DNA from: Bilamarchaeum sp040758595
GTDB lineage: Archaea; Micrarchaeota; Micrarchaeia; Anstonellales; Bilamarchaeaceae
Length of the DNA stretch: 64,000 bases
NCBI GenBank assembly: GCA_040758595.1
Contig: JBFLVJ010000007.1
Location: 13,422 to 77,421 of the forward strand
Direction: 5' to 3'
Shown here: in pieces, positions 1-6,938 of the stretch
How the letters are laid out: each line of letters opens with the position of its first letter
How positions within the stretch are numbered: the stretch's first letter is position 1
Program-made: the position numbers and the translations under genes
The notes under the pieces: generated by a model
The model's input: the letters and a program-made list of their open reading frames with translations, nothing else
Database searches by the model: none
Told to the model about the DNA's origin: nothing

Positions 1-16
1 GGAGCCAGAAGCTGCT

Positions 17-316
17 ATGAAAGCGGCGATGCTGATGCTTCTTTTCGTATCCCTCTCCATGGCCCAGTTCGAGGAGTTCGACCGGGGTCTGGCGCAGTGC
101 CAGATGGACTGCTGCGATAGCTATTCCGGGAGTTGGGACGGCTCTATCGGGTACTGCTCGCTGGAGGGGAGCCAGGCGGAATTCGATTTCTATGGCTGCA
201 GCAACGCCTGCATGGAGACCGGCGGGAAATCGCTTGAGGGATATGGCATCGGGGGCCTGTGCTGCGGCCCGGGAGCCCTGCTCCTCGGACTGGCGCTGGC
301 CGCGCTTAGGAGATAA
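17..316 (+). CDS. small secreted or anchored Cys-rich protein
   Basis: A 99-residue protein of unrecognised family. It begins with a short hydrophobic signal-like segment (residues 2-16, ending SMAQ) followed by a small ectodomain carrying about eight cysteines, including a CQMDCCD cluster and a later CSNAC, which suggests disulfides outside the cell. The C-terminus is a glycine/leucine-rich hydrophobic helix (GALLLGLALAALRR) ending in arginines, which could be a membrane anchor or sorting tail. The ATG at 17 has a weak purine-rich segment ahead of it, and the gene may belong to an operon continuing left of the window. No function can be assigned. Confidence 0.55.
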   Translation: MKAAMLMLLFVSLSMAQFEEFDRGLAQCQMDCCDSYSGSWDGSIGYCSLEGSQAEFDFYGCSNACMETGGKSLEGYGIGGLCCGPGALLLGLALAALRR

Positions 317-321
317 AAAGA

Positions 322-503
322 CGCTGAGAGGGAGATTTGAACTCCCAATCCACGAGGGACACGCTTTCCGCCTTTTAGTAAAGAGGCGGCCCAAAAAGGG
401 CTACCTATTACCTGGTTTCCAGGCATACGCCTCAAGCACCCAGAACCGGAAACCCGAAACTGGAGACTCGTGTGTGCGCACTACCAGGTTATGCGATCTC
501 AGC
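322..503 (-). tRNA. intron-split type II tRNA, best read as tRNA-Leu(GAG)
   Basis: The minus strand shows acceptor strand GCTGAGA (503-497) pairing perfectly with TCTCAGC (329-323), discriminator G at 322, and T-arm GGGAG-TTCAAAT-CTCCC. The D-arm has a GG-containing loop (AACCTGGTA, 490-482), and a short type II variable arm precedes the T-stem. Joining CAC (476-474) to GC (437-436) gives an anticodon stem CACGC that pairs perfectly with GCGTG (364-360), and a loop TTGAGG with U33, anticodon GAG (433-431) and G37. Two interruptions result: about 36 nt inside the anticodon stem (438-473) and about 64 nt after position 37 (366-429). Removing both leaves about 82 nt. CCA is not encoded. G73 is unusual for Leu; shifting the loop one base gives Ser(UGA), but with a poorer stem. 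Confidence 0.75.
438..473 (-). repeat. dispersed purine-rich repeat copy inside the split tRNA
   Basis: The 36-nt insertion in the anticodon stem carries, on the plus strand (441-470), the purine-rich motif CAGAACCGGAAACCCGAAAC seen at other places in the window. It is either an additional intron at about position 29/30, a known non-canonical archaeal intron site, or a repeat that has become one. Confidence 0.55.
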
Positions 504-591
504 ATGAAAACAAGAGTTTCATGACAGCTAAGGAGTAAACGGTGCTTTATCCAGCTACGCCTCAGCTAACGAGTACCTATCATTATCTTCA

Positions 592-634
592 ATCGGTTTA
601 AAACCTTTAGCAGAGATTGAGATTCGGGAGGATC
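592..634 (+). promoter_or_regulatory. glyA promoter and ribosome-binding site
   Basis: A TATA-like TTTAAAA lies at 597-603 and a strong GGGAGGAT Shine-Dalgarno at 627-634, a few bases ahead of ATG 638. This makes 638 a better start than the upstream TTG at 617. Confidence 0.6.
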
Positions 635-637
635 ATT

Positions 638-1873
638 ATGTCGCTGAAGCAGACCGACCCCTCGATTTTCGGGCTGATAGAGGAGGAAGCCGAATACCAG
701 AAGAAGACGCTCAGGATAATCGCGTCCGAGAACTACGCCAGCAAAGCGGTCATGGAGGCCACCGGCTCGATACTCACCAACAAATACGCCGAAGGATACC
801 CCGGCAAGAGATATTACGCCGGCAACAAGTTCGTCGACGAGATAGAGACCCTGGCGATAGAGAGGGCGAAAAAACTGTTCAAGGTCGGCCACGCCAATGT
901 CCAGCCCCATTCGGGCTCGTCAGCGAACATCGCGGCGTTCTTCTCATTCCTTGAGGCCGGCGACAAGTTCATGGGACTCGACCTCCCGCACGGAGGGCAC
1001 CTCACCCACGGCTCGCCGGTCAATTTCTCAGGCAAATGGTTCAAGGCCTGCTCATACACGGTCGATAAAGAGACCGAGGCTCTCGACTACGACGCCATCA
1101 GGAAGAGGGCGATCGAAGAGAAGCCGAAGCTCATCATCTGCGGCTATACGGCATACCCCCTGGTGATAGATTTCAGGCAGTTCAGGAGCATCTGCGACGA
1201 GGTGGGAGCGGTGCTGATGGCCGATATCAGCCATTTCGCAGGGCTTGTGGCGGGCGGGGCGTATCCGTCCCCCGCGCCGTATGCCGACGTGATAACGACC
1301 ACCACCCACAAGACGCTTAGGGGCCCCCGTGGCGCAATGATACTGTGCCCCGAAGCCAACGCCAAGCAGGTGGACAAGGGCGTGTTCCCCGGCACCCAAG
1401 GCGGGCCTTTGGAGAACGTCATCGCAGCAAAAGCGGTCTGTTTCCACGAAGCCATGCAGCCTGCGTTCAAGCAGTACGCCGCGCAGGTGGTGAAGAACGC
1501 CAAGGTCCTGGCCGAAGAGTTCGCATCGCTCGGGCTGAGGTTGGTCGCAGGAGGCACGGAGAGCCACCTCGTCCTGGTGGACCTGACGCCCAAGGGTATA
1601 ACCGGAAGGGATGCGCAGGCGGCTCTGGAAGAGGCCGGGATAATCACCAACAGGAATACGATACCTAATGACACCAGAAGCCCATTCGTGACCAGCGGAT
1701 TGCGCGCTGGCACCGCGGCGCTCACGACCAGGGGCATGAGAGAGGGGGAGATGGAGCACCTGGCCTCGCTGATGGTGAAGGTTATAGAGAACCCGAACGA
1801 CAGCGAGCTCAAGCTCAAGGTGAGAGGCGAAGTGGAGACGCTCTGCGAGCGCTTCCCGATATACAGGGATTAG
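638..1873 (+). CDS. glyA: serine hydroxymethyltransferase
   Basis: The 411-residue product is a PLP-dependent fold-type I enzyme that interconverts serine and glycine while passing a one-carbon unit to a folate or archaeal pterin. The N-terminal substrate region (IASENYASKAV, then YAEGYPGKRYYAGN) and the PLP-lysine motif THKTLRGPRG at about residue 223 are intact, as are HSGSSAN and the C-terminal TSGLRAGTAALTTRGM. Length is normal for the family. The start at 638 is set by a GGAGG site. The gene stands alone on the plus strand between two split tRNA genes transcribed on the opposite strand. Whether the carrier is tetrahydrofolate or a methanopterin cannot be told from the sequence. Confidence 0.96.
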   Translation: MSLKQTDPSIFGLIEEEAEYQKKTLRIIASENYASKAVMEATGSILTNKYAEGYPGKRYYAGNKFVDEIETLAIERAKKLFKVGHANVQPHSGSSANIAAFFSFLEAGDKFMGLDLPHGGHLTHGSPVNFSGKWFKACSYTVDKETEALDYDAIRKRAIEEKPKLIICGYTAYPLVIDFRQFRSICDEVGAVLMADISHFAGLVAGGAYPSPAPYADVITTTTHKTLRGPRGAMILCPEANAKQVDKGVFPGTQGGPLENVIAAKAVCFHEAMQPAFKQYAAQVVKNAKVLAEEFASLGLRLVAGGTESHLVLVDLTPKGITGRDAQAALEEAGIITNRNTIPNDTRSPFVTSGLRAGTAALTTRGMREGEMEHLASLMVKVIENPNDSELKLKVRGEVETLCERFPIYRD

Positions 1874-1893
1874 GCGTTATTGCGGGCGCGACG

Positions 1894-1921
1894 CAGGACT
1901 GGAAACCGGGAACGGGAGACC
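1894..1921. repeat. dispersed purine-rich repeat copy
   Basis: An intergenic copy of the motif, with GGACTGGAAACCGGGAACGG at its centre, between the glyA stop and tRNA-Gly. Confidence 0.5.
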
Positions 1922-1959
1922 ATCGGTGCGTACAGTGAATGCCCGGTAAAAATAGAGAG

Positions 1960-2226
1960 TGCGATCGCCGGGGCTCGAACCCGGGTCGCGAGCTTTTTCC
2001 GTGCGTTTTCGCCCCGTTTTGGGGCGCCTCGGAGGGAACGGCGAACCGTTCCCTGCGCGCCGGAAACGGAAACATCCGTTTCCGACCGTTTCCTAAAAGG
2101 CGCATGGGAAGCTCGAATCCTACCATCATCCGGCCGGTTCGACAAGGCTTAACTCATGGCTTTTGGGGTGAAACCCTTTTGCCATAAGAAGCGCCCTTGT
2201 CAAAAGGGCTCCTAGACTACGATCGC
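1960..2226 (-). tRNA. tRNA-Gly(CCC) with two introns
   Basis: The minus strand carries acceptor GCGATCG (2226-2220) pairing with CGATCGC (1967-1961), discriminator A at 1960, and T-arm CCGGG-TTCGAGC-CCCGG. The variable segment is CGAC, the anticodon stem is CGAGC (2115-2111) with GCTCG (1993-1989), and the loop is TTCCCA + A with anticodon CCC at 2108-2106. The D-arm is completed only by joining TAGTCTAG (2219-2212) to GGTAGGAT (2124-2117). Two introns are therefore inferred: about 86 nt in the D-loop (2126-2211) and 110 nt at the usual 37/38 site (1995-2104). The mature tRNA is about 71 nt and matches the archaeal tRNA-Gly pattern. CCA is not encoded. The second intron contains GC-rich hairpins and a palindromic form of the dispersed repeat. 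Confidence 0.88.
2061..2095. repeat. palindromic repeat in tRNA-Gly intron
   Basis: GGAAACGGAAAC followed by its inverse GTTTCCG forms a hairpin inside the 37/38 intron. The motif resembles the dispersed family. Confidence 0.45.
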
Positions 2227-2282
2227 TTGCATCAAGAAAAGGCTTCCAATGTTTTTTAAATTTTCAGTTTGCAGGATATTGC

Positions 2283-3389
2283 ATGACTTTTGCGTTCGCC
2301 ATCCCTTATGCCGAGATGCTGGCAGAACTCCCTGGCGGCCTTCCGGTCGTCTTCCTGGCCATGTTCGGCATCCTGGCTTTCATCTTCGATGTCATCCTAT
2401 CGGTTCTGCTCAAGATAGCGAAGATGATTGTGAGCCGCACCAGTTTCACACTGGACGACCGGCTCCTGAAAGCGATAGGCGGATTCGTACTGCCGTTCTC
2501 GATCCTGACAGCTCTCTGGCTCTCCTTCGAGAGCACATACCCAGAGACAATCATTGTGGAGGGGTACACGACCCTGGATCTCTATGTGATTTCGCTGATC
2601 GCGCTCGCGGGCTTCCTGCTCAGCTCCATAGCGGATACCGTCCTTGTCTGGTATGGCGTCGAGCTCCAGCCTGACAAGAGGAAAGTCAAGGAGAAGGAGG
2701 TCTTCCCTTTCGTCAGGAACGTGGTGAAGGTCGCCATCATACTCATATTCCTCGTGTTCGTCCTCCATAGGCTCGGGTTCGAGACAGGCGCATTGATAAC
2801 CGGCCTCGGTGTCGGAGGCCTTGCCGTGGCCCTCGCCCTCCAGGACACGCTCAGCAACTTCTTCGCCGGCGTCCACATACTAATCGACAAGCCGTTCAAG
2901 GAAGAGGATTTCATAAAGCTCGAGACCGGCATCGAAGGGACGGTGAAGCAGATAGGCTGGCGCACCACGAGGCTGGTGACACCGGCCATGAACGAGGTCA
3001 TAGTCCCGAACTCCAAGCTTTCCACCAGCATACTGGAGAACTACAACTCTCCGAACTTCCTCAGCGGGGTCTTTTATGTCATCGGTGTCGACTACAAGGA
3101 GGACATAGACCACGTAGAGAATATAATCAACGACGTGCTGAAGAAAACCGCCAAGAGCACCGACCTCATGGAAGAGGAATCCGTCTGGGTGAGGTTCGAC
3201 AAGTTCGGCGACTTCTCGCTGGATTTCAAGTTCGGCTACCGGGTGAAGGGATACATCAACAGATTCGACGTGCTCAAGCAGGTCAACCGCGAGCTTTTCT
3301 ACGCTTTCAAGAAAGAAGGCATCAGCATACCGTTCCCGGTGAGGGTGGTATATAACCAGAGCCTTCCTGAGCCCAAGAAAAAGAAGTGA
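2283..3389 (+). CDS. mscS: MscS-family small-conductance mechanosensitive channel
   Basis: The 368-residue membrane protein probably opens in response to membrane tension to release solutes during osmotic downshock. Several hydrophobic helices occupy roughly residues 15-165. They end in the pore-lining TM3-like segment (LITGLGVGGLAVALALQDTLSNFFAGV), followed by the beta domain typical of MscS (IKLETGIEGTVKQIGWRTTRLVT, then VIVPNSKLSTSILENY) and a cytoplasmic alpha/beta domain ending in a basic tail. A TATA-like T-rich TTTAAATTT box lies at about 2252-2264, roughly 25 nt ahead of ATG 2283, which supports this start and a leaderless transcript. The gene is monocistronic, convergent with spt5. 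Confidence 0.93.
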   Translation: MTFAFAIPYAEMLAELPGGLPVVFLAMFGILAFIFDVILSVLLKIAKMIVSRTSFTLDDRLLKAIGGFVLPFSILTALWLSFESTYPETIIVEGYTTLDLYVISLIALAGFLLSSIADTVLVWYGVELQPDKRKVKEKEVFPFVRNVVKVAIILIFLVFVLHRLGFETGALITGLGVGGLAVALALQDTLSNFFAGVHILIDKPFKEEDFIKLETGIEGTVKQIGWRTTRLVTPAMNEVIVPNSKLSTSILENYNSPNFLSGVFYVIGVDYKEDIDHVENIINDVLKKTAKSTDLMEEESVWVRFDKFGDFSLDFKFGYRVKGYINRFDVLKQVNRELFYAFKKEGISIPFPVRVVYNQSLPEPKKKK

Positions 3390-3393
3390 GTCA

Positions 3394-3430
3394 GCAGGCT
3401 CGAAACGGGAAACACGAAACAGGGAACGCC
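3394..3430. repeat. dispersed purine-rich repeat copy
   Basis: CGAAACGGGAAACACGAAAC directly follows the mscS stop. It is the same purine-rich family as the copies at 441, 1894, 8912 and 41014. Confidence 0.5.
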
Positions 3431-3504
3431 ATTACTGCCGCCGGAGGACACGCTAGTGAGATGGATGTGTCCGTCTTCGACACGACCCTCGACACGGAGT
3501 GTTG

Positions 3505-3572
3505 GGGGGACGATGTCCGCAGACATTGGAAGTGTCGGAGAGATGGGGTCCGCAGACCCTGGAACGGCCTTC
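3505..3572. repeat. two tandem hairpins with paired base changes
   Basis: Two units of about 34 nt each hold a hairpin with the same CGCA loop: ATGTC-CGCA-GACAT near 3513-3526 and GGGTC-CGCA-GACCC near 3546-3559. The arms differ between copies but stay complementary. No coding gene is supported in 3390-3626, which is the 3' region shared by mscS and spt5. Confidence 0.45.
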
Positions 3573-3626
3573 CGGCTGATTTTAGGAAAAAGAAAACGGA
3601 AGTCACCTAAGGGATACCTATGACAG

Positions 3627-4085
3627 CTACTGCTCTTCGCCCTGGCCGGCTTTCTGGAAGAGCTTGACCATCTTGCTCTTGACTGTGACCGGGATGGGCA
3701 CCGCGACCTCTATGAGCTCTACGGTTATCTCGTCCTTGGTCTCGTCTATCTTGAGCACCTTGGCCCTCTCGCCCTTGAACGGACCGGAGGACATCTCGAT
3801 GATGTCTCCCTGCTCTATCACCATTGCGGGTTTCTTCTCGGCCTTCACGAGGGTCTCCATCTCCTGGACGGTGACCGGCTTCTTAAGGAAGCCCTTCACG
3901 TGCTTTACCTTCTGTATGAGCTTGACCACAGTATTCTCGTCATCGGCTTCTACGAACAGATAGCCCTTGACGTTGTCCGCATGGACTATCGAATAGACAT
4001 CCAGCTTCTCAGCCCTCGCTTTCTTCATCAGTATCTCGGCGAGTATCTTTTCCTGGCCGGACGTCACCCTTATCGTGTGGATCAT
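3627..4085 (-). CDS. spt5: transcription elongation factor Spt5 (archaeal NusG)
   Basis: The 152-residue protein has the archaeal Spt5 layout: an N-terminal NGN domain (residues 1-85, opening IHTIRVTSGQEKILAE), which binds the polymerase clamp with Spt4, and a C-terminal KOW domain (around residues 92-140, EQGDIIEMSSGPFKGERAKV). It is last in the ftsZ-secE-spt5 set, with only four bases between its start and the secE stop. This order is widely conserved in archaea, though the L11/L1/L10 ribosomal genes that often follow are absent here. Confidence 0.95.
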   Translation of the reverse strand: MIHTIRVTSGQEKILAEILMKKARAEKLDVYSIVHADNVKGYLFVEADDENTVVKLIQKVKHVKGFLKKPVTVQEMETLVKAEKKPAMVIEQGDIIEMSSGPFKGERAKVLKIDETKDEITVELIEVAVPIPVTVKSKMVKLFQKAGQGEEQ

Positions 4086-4089
4086 ATCT

Positions 4090-4278
4090 TCACCCTATGA
4101 GCCCCGGAATCGTGGCGTTGAGATAATTGGATATCGCCGCTATGATGAAGCCGGTCATGCCGAAAAGCAGCATGCCGAGGGCAGTCACCTTAGCCGTCTT
4201 GGAGAACTCGGCAGAGGTCGGTTTCCTTGAGATGTGTATTATCCTGACGCACCTTTTCAAAAGCTCGTTCAATTCCAA
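4090..4278 (-). CDS. secE: protein translocase subunit SecE
   Basis: A 62-residue protein of the SecE/Sss1 family. It has a basic amphipathic N-terminal half (LKRCVRIIHISRKPTSAEFSKTAK) and a single transmembrane helix (LGMLLFGMTGFIIAAI, about residues 35-50). It clamps SecY in the translocon. The gene lies between ftsZ and spt5 with spacings of four bases on each side, which supports the call despite the short length. Confidence 0.9.
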   Translation of the reverse strand: MELNELLKRCVRIIHISRKPTSAEFSKTAKVTALGMLLFGMTGFIIAAISNYLNATIPGLIG

Positions 4279-4282
4279 ATGA

Positions 4283-5455
4283 TCACCCTATGATATCGAG
4301 GTCCAATGCCTCCTGCTCCCCTTCGGGTTTGGCTATGTTCTTGGGGAACCGGACGCCTGCAAGGACAACCAGCACACGCATGGAAGATTTTTTTATCTTC
4401 TCATCCACCCGGGATCCCCAGATGATGTGGGCGTTCGGGTTTATGCGGGCAGCTGTCTCGGCCACCACGTACTCCGCTTCCTTGAGGCTCATGTCCTCGC
4501 CGCCGATGACGTTGATGAGCGCCCTTGTCGATGTGCTCACATCTGCATCTAGGAGGGGCGAATTGAGCGCGGTCTCGACCGCCACCCTGGCCCGATCCTC
4601 CTTCTTCGCATCAAGAGAGGCCTCCCCCAGGCCGATGACCGCGAATCCTGCCTCGCTGAGGATCGTCCTCAGGTCCGCGAAGTCCACGTTGACCAGGCCG
4701 GCTTTCGTGACCAGCTCTGCGATGCCCTTGACAGAGCTCGCCAGCACTTCGTCACAGACCTTGAACGCGGTGTTGAGCGGCAAATCGGGCACGAGACTGA
4801 GCAGCTTGTCGTTCTTGATTACTATGACGGTGTCGGTGCTTTTCTTGAGCCTCTCCAGGCCTTGGAGTGCGTTCTCCATGCGGATGCGCCCTTCGGATGT
4901 GAAAGGCAACGTCACGACAGCGACAGTGAGGGCGCCCATGCTCTTGGCTGCCTCTGCGATAAGTGGGGCGCTGCCGGTGCCGGTGCCGCCTCCGAGGCCG
5001 CATGTGATGAAGACCATCGATGGCTCTTTCATGGCCTCTTTTATGCCCTCCATCGATTCCTTTGCCGATTCCTCGCCGACTATCGGGTTGCTGCCAGCTC
5101 CCCTGCCTTTGCTGATTTTCTTTCCCAGGAGGACCTTCTTGTTGGCCCTGACATGGAGGAGGTGTCTGGCGTCGGTGTTCATCGCTATCAGGTCCACCCC
5201 GGCGATGCCCATCTGGAATAGCCTGTCCAGGGTGTTGCTTCCGCTCCCCCCCGAACCTATAACGTAGATGTTCGGTTTGCTCTCCTCTATGAACTTGAGT
5301 ATCTCTTCATCGTCTTTTGTCTTCGGAGTGATGTCTTGGAGGATGCGGCGCTCGACCAGAGTCTCCGGTGAGTTATCCGGCCTGCGCTCCGGCTCTTTCA
5401 CTGGCTGTGGGCTCGGTTCCGGCTCCTGAGGCGTGGATGTGATGTCATCGTTCAA
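4283..5455 (-). CDS. ftsZ: cell division GTPase FtsZ
   Basis: The 390-residue tubulin-like GTPase polymerises at the division site. Residues 1-55 are a charged, proline-rich variable tail. The Rossmann nucleotide-binding start VIGSGGSGSNTLDR follows at about 66, the tubulin signature GGGTGTG at about 153-159, and the T7/catalytic loop region NVDFADLRTILSEAG near 255. The C-terminus (EGEQEALDLDIIG) resembles the conserved terminal tail of archaeal FtsZ. The gene is followed closely by secE and spt5 and preceded by the rhomboid gene on the same strand. Confidence 0.97.
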   Translation of the reverse strand: MNDDITSTPQEPEPSPQPVKEPERRPDNSPETLVERRILQDITPKTKDDEEILKFIEESKPNIYVIGSGGSGSNTLDRLFQMGIAGVDLIAMNTDARHLLHVRANKKVLLGKKISKGRGAGSNPIVGEESAKESMEGIKEAMKEPSMVFITCGLGGGTGTGSAPLIAEAAKSMGALTVAVVTLPFTSEGRIRMENALQGLERLKKSTDTVIVIKNDKLLSLVPDLPLNTAFKVCDEVLASSVKGIAELVTKAGLVNVDFADLRTILSEAGFAVIGLGEASLDAKKEDRARVAVETALNSPLLDADVSTSTRALINVIGGEDMSLKEAEYVVAETAARINPNAHIIWGSRVDEKIKKSSMRVLVVLAGVRFPKNIAKPEGEQEALDLDIIG

Positions 5456-5507
5456 AATATCACCTGAGAATTTGACGCATTGAAGATGTATGAAAAGGTA
5501 TAAAAGG

Positions 5508-6104
5508 TCATGCGAAATCTGCCTGCCATTCCCACGACTGGCTCTCTTTCTCCTGGCGCTTTATCGCCCAGGCCAGAGCGATGCCGAAAAGCAGGCCGCC
5601 CAAGTGGGCCGCGCTGGCCACCCCGCTCGATATATCGAATGTGCCCAGGAACTCCAATGCGACCCAGAGTATCGCGGCGTGGCGTATGTTCATCGGGAAG
5701 AACCAGAAGAATATCCTGAGGTCCGGCAGAAGTATGGCTGTTGCGCCCAGGATCCCGTAGATCGCCCCGCTCGCCCCGAGCGCCGGGATGGGCGGGATGA
5801 TGCCGATGATATAGGTCATGTAGTAGAGCGAGGCGCCAACGAGACCCGCACCGAAATAGATGGCCAGGTACTCGTTCCGGCTTATCTGCCTCTCCAATAA
5901 GGAGCCGAACATGAAGAGCGCATACCCGTTGAAGAATAGGTGCATGAATCCGCTGTGGAGGAACATGCTGGTGATGAATCGCCATGGCTCTGATATCGCC
6001 AGCAATGGATCGAAAAGGAATGCGTCCGTGAACCAGGGCAGCATCATCTGGAGCAGGAAGCATATGCCGATGACTGCCAGCAGATAGGTGGAGATGTTCG
6101 CCAT
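5508..6104 (-). CDS. rhomboid-family intramembrane serine protease
   Basis: The 198-residue protein has about six transmembrane helices and cleaves substrates inside the membrane. The catalytic serine sits in GASGAIYG (about residue 110) and the catalytic histidine in AAHLGGLLFG (about residue 167). The family's N-terminal WRFITSMFLHSGFMHLFFNG segment is also present, so the active site looks complete. The short C-terminal basic tail is probably cytoplasmic. It lies in a minus-strand run between a PP2C-type phosphatase and ftsZ. The substrate is unknown. Confidence 0.93.
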   Translation of the reverse strand: MANISTYLLAVIGICFLLQMMLPWFTDAFLFDPLLAISEPWRFITSMFLHSGFMHLFFNGYALFMFGSLLERQISRNEYLAIYFGAGLVGASLYYMTYIIGIIPPIPALGASGAIYGILGATAILLPDLRIFFWFFPMNIRHAAILWVALEFLGTFDISSGVASAAHLGGLLFGIALAWAIKRQEKESQSWEWQADFA

Positions 6105-6137
6105 GCGATGGATTCACCGGCAAACATTTTAATGCGA

Positions 6138-6938
6138 TCAGAGCAGCCGGATAGCCGCTATGGCGATGTCGTCCTCCTTGGGCTGGAGGATGCGCCCGGG
6201 CTTCTCCACCCTACCTTCCGAGAGGCGTTTTGCCAGCTCTGCCATGAGCGTCTTGATCACCGATGAAGGCGTCCTCTTGCCCTTTATGAGGGACTGGAGG
6301 TCCTTGACACCTGAAGAATCCGATACGTAACCGTCCTCCGTTTCGACGAAAAGGTTGTCCGAGAGGCCGTCGCTCGCCACTATCAGCATCTCTCCCTTCT
6401 TGAGCCTGCCCTTCCTGATGGAGACCTCCAGCAGTTCGGCAGGGCCGCCGAGCGCTGCGGTGATATAATTCCTGAACGCGAAGTATTTGAGTATGGAATC
6501 GCGGTCCCTGACCGTCCTCGCGGGCGGGATCTCCAGGCTCACGCCGCCCTTCGCATCCACCCCGTAGATGGGCGAATCCCCGATGGCCGCGACCATGAAC
6601 GAACCGTCTTTCTTCAGATAGAGCAATGATGCGGTGGTGGAGCTTATCTTGATGGAGAGATGGGCCCTGCTCAGGGCTTCCTTCATCTCCTCTTCGCCGA
6701 TCCTGTCGAGGTTTTTGAGGTATGAGAGCGCGGCTTCTGCGGCATCCGATGACGCCTGCTCTGCGCCCGGCTCCCCGCTCACGCCGTCGAAGACGCCGGC
6801 CAGGAGCTTGTTCTCGTCCGAATAGACGAATGCAGAATCCCCGCATTCCATATGGCCGCGTCTGACTATGAGCGAGAAATCGCAGAACGGTGTTTTTCCT
6901 TCGGCGCTCTCTTCGAGCTCCACCATGCCGCCTTTCAT
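6138..6938 (-). CDS. PP2C-type (PPM family) Ser/Thr phosphatase
   Basis: The 266-residue protein has the PPM-family metal-binding motifs: GDSAF near residue 34, FDGVSGEPGAEQAS near 47-60, VASDGLSDNL near 190 and a C-terminal DDIAIAAIRL. It is predicted to remove phosphate from serine or threonine in a Mn/Mg-dependent way. The ATG at 6938 overlaps the trm1 stop as TGATG, which favours it over the ATG 12 bases upstream and indicates translational coupling. A cognate kinase is not in the window. Confidence 0.85.
   Translation of the reverse strand: MKGGMVELEESAEGKTPFCDFSLIVRRGHMECGDSAFVYSDENKLLAGVFDGVSGEPGAEQASSDAAEAALSYLKNLDRIGEEEMKEALSRAHLSIKISSTTASLLYLKKDGSFMVAAIGDSPIYGVDAKGGVSLEIPPARTVRDRDSILKYFAFRNYITAALGGPAELLEVSIRKGRLKKGEMLIVASDGLSDNLFVETEDGYVSDSSGVKDLQSLIKGKRTPSSVIKTLMAELAKRLSEGRVEKPGRILQPKEDDIAIAAIRLL

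Noticed and set aside
504..600. C/D box guide RNA upstream of the split tRNA
   Set aside because: CTGA and ATGATAG-like boxes are present, but the spacing between inner boxes is far too long and box C is imperfect.
3391..3606. 71-codon minus-strand frame over the hairpin region after mscS
   Set aside because: Its repeated LRT segments simply translate the tandem hairpins; no ribosome-binding site.
4290..5267. Long plus-strand open frame opposite ftsZ
   Set aside because: It mirrors ftsZ in GC-rich sequence, has no protein-like pattern and no start signal; ftsZ is certain.
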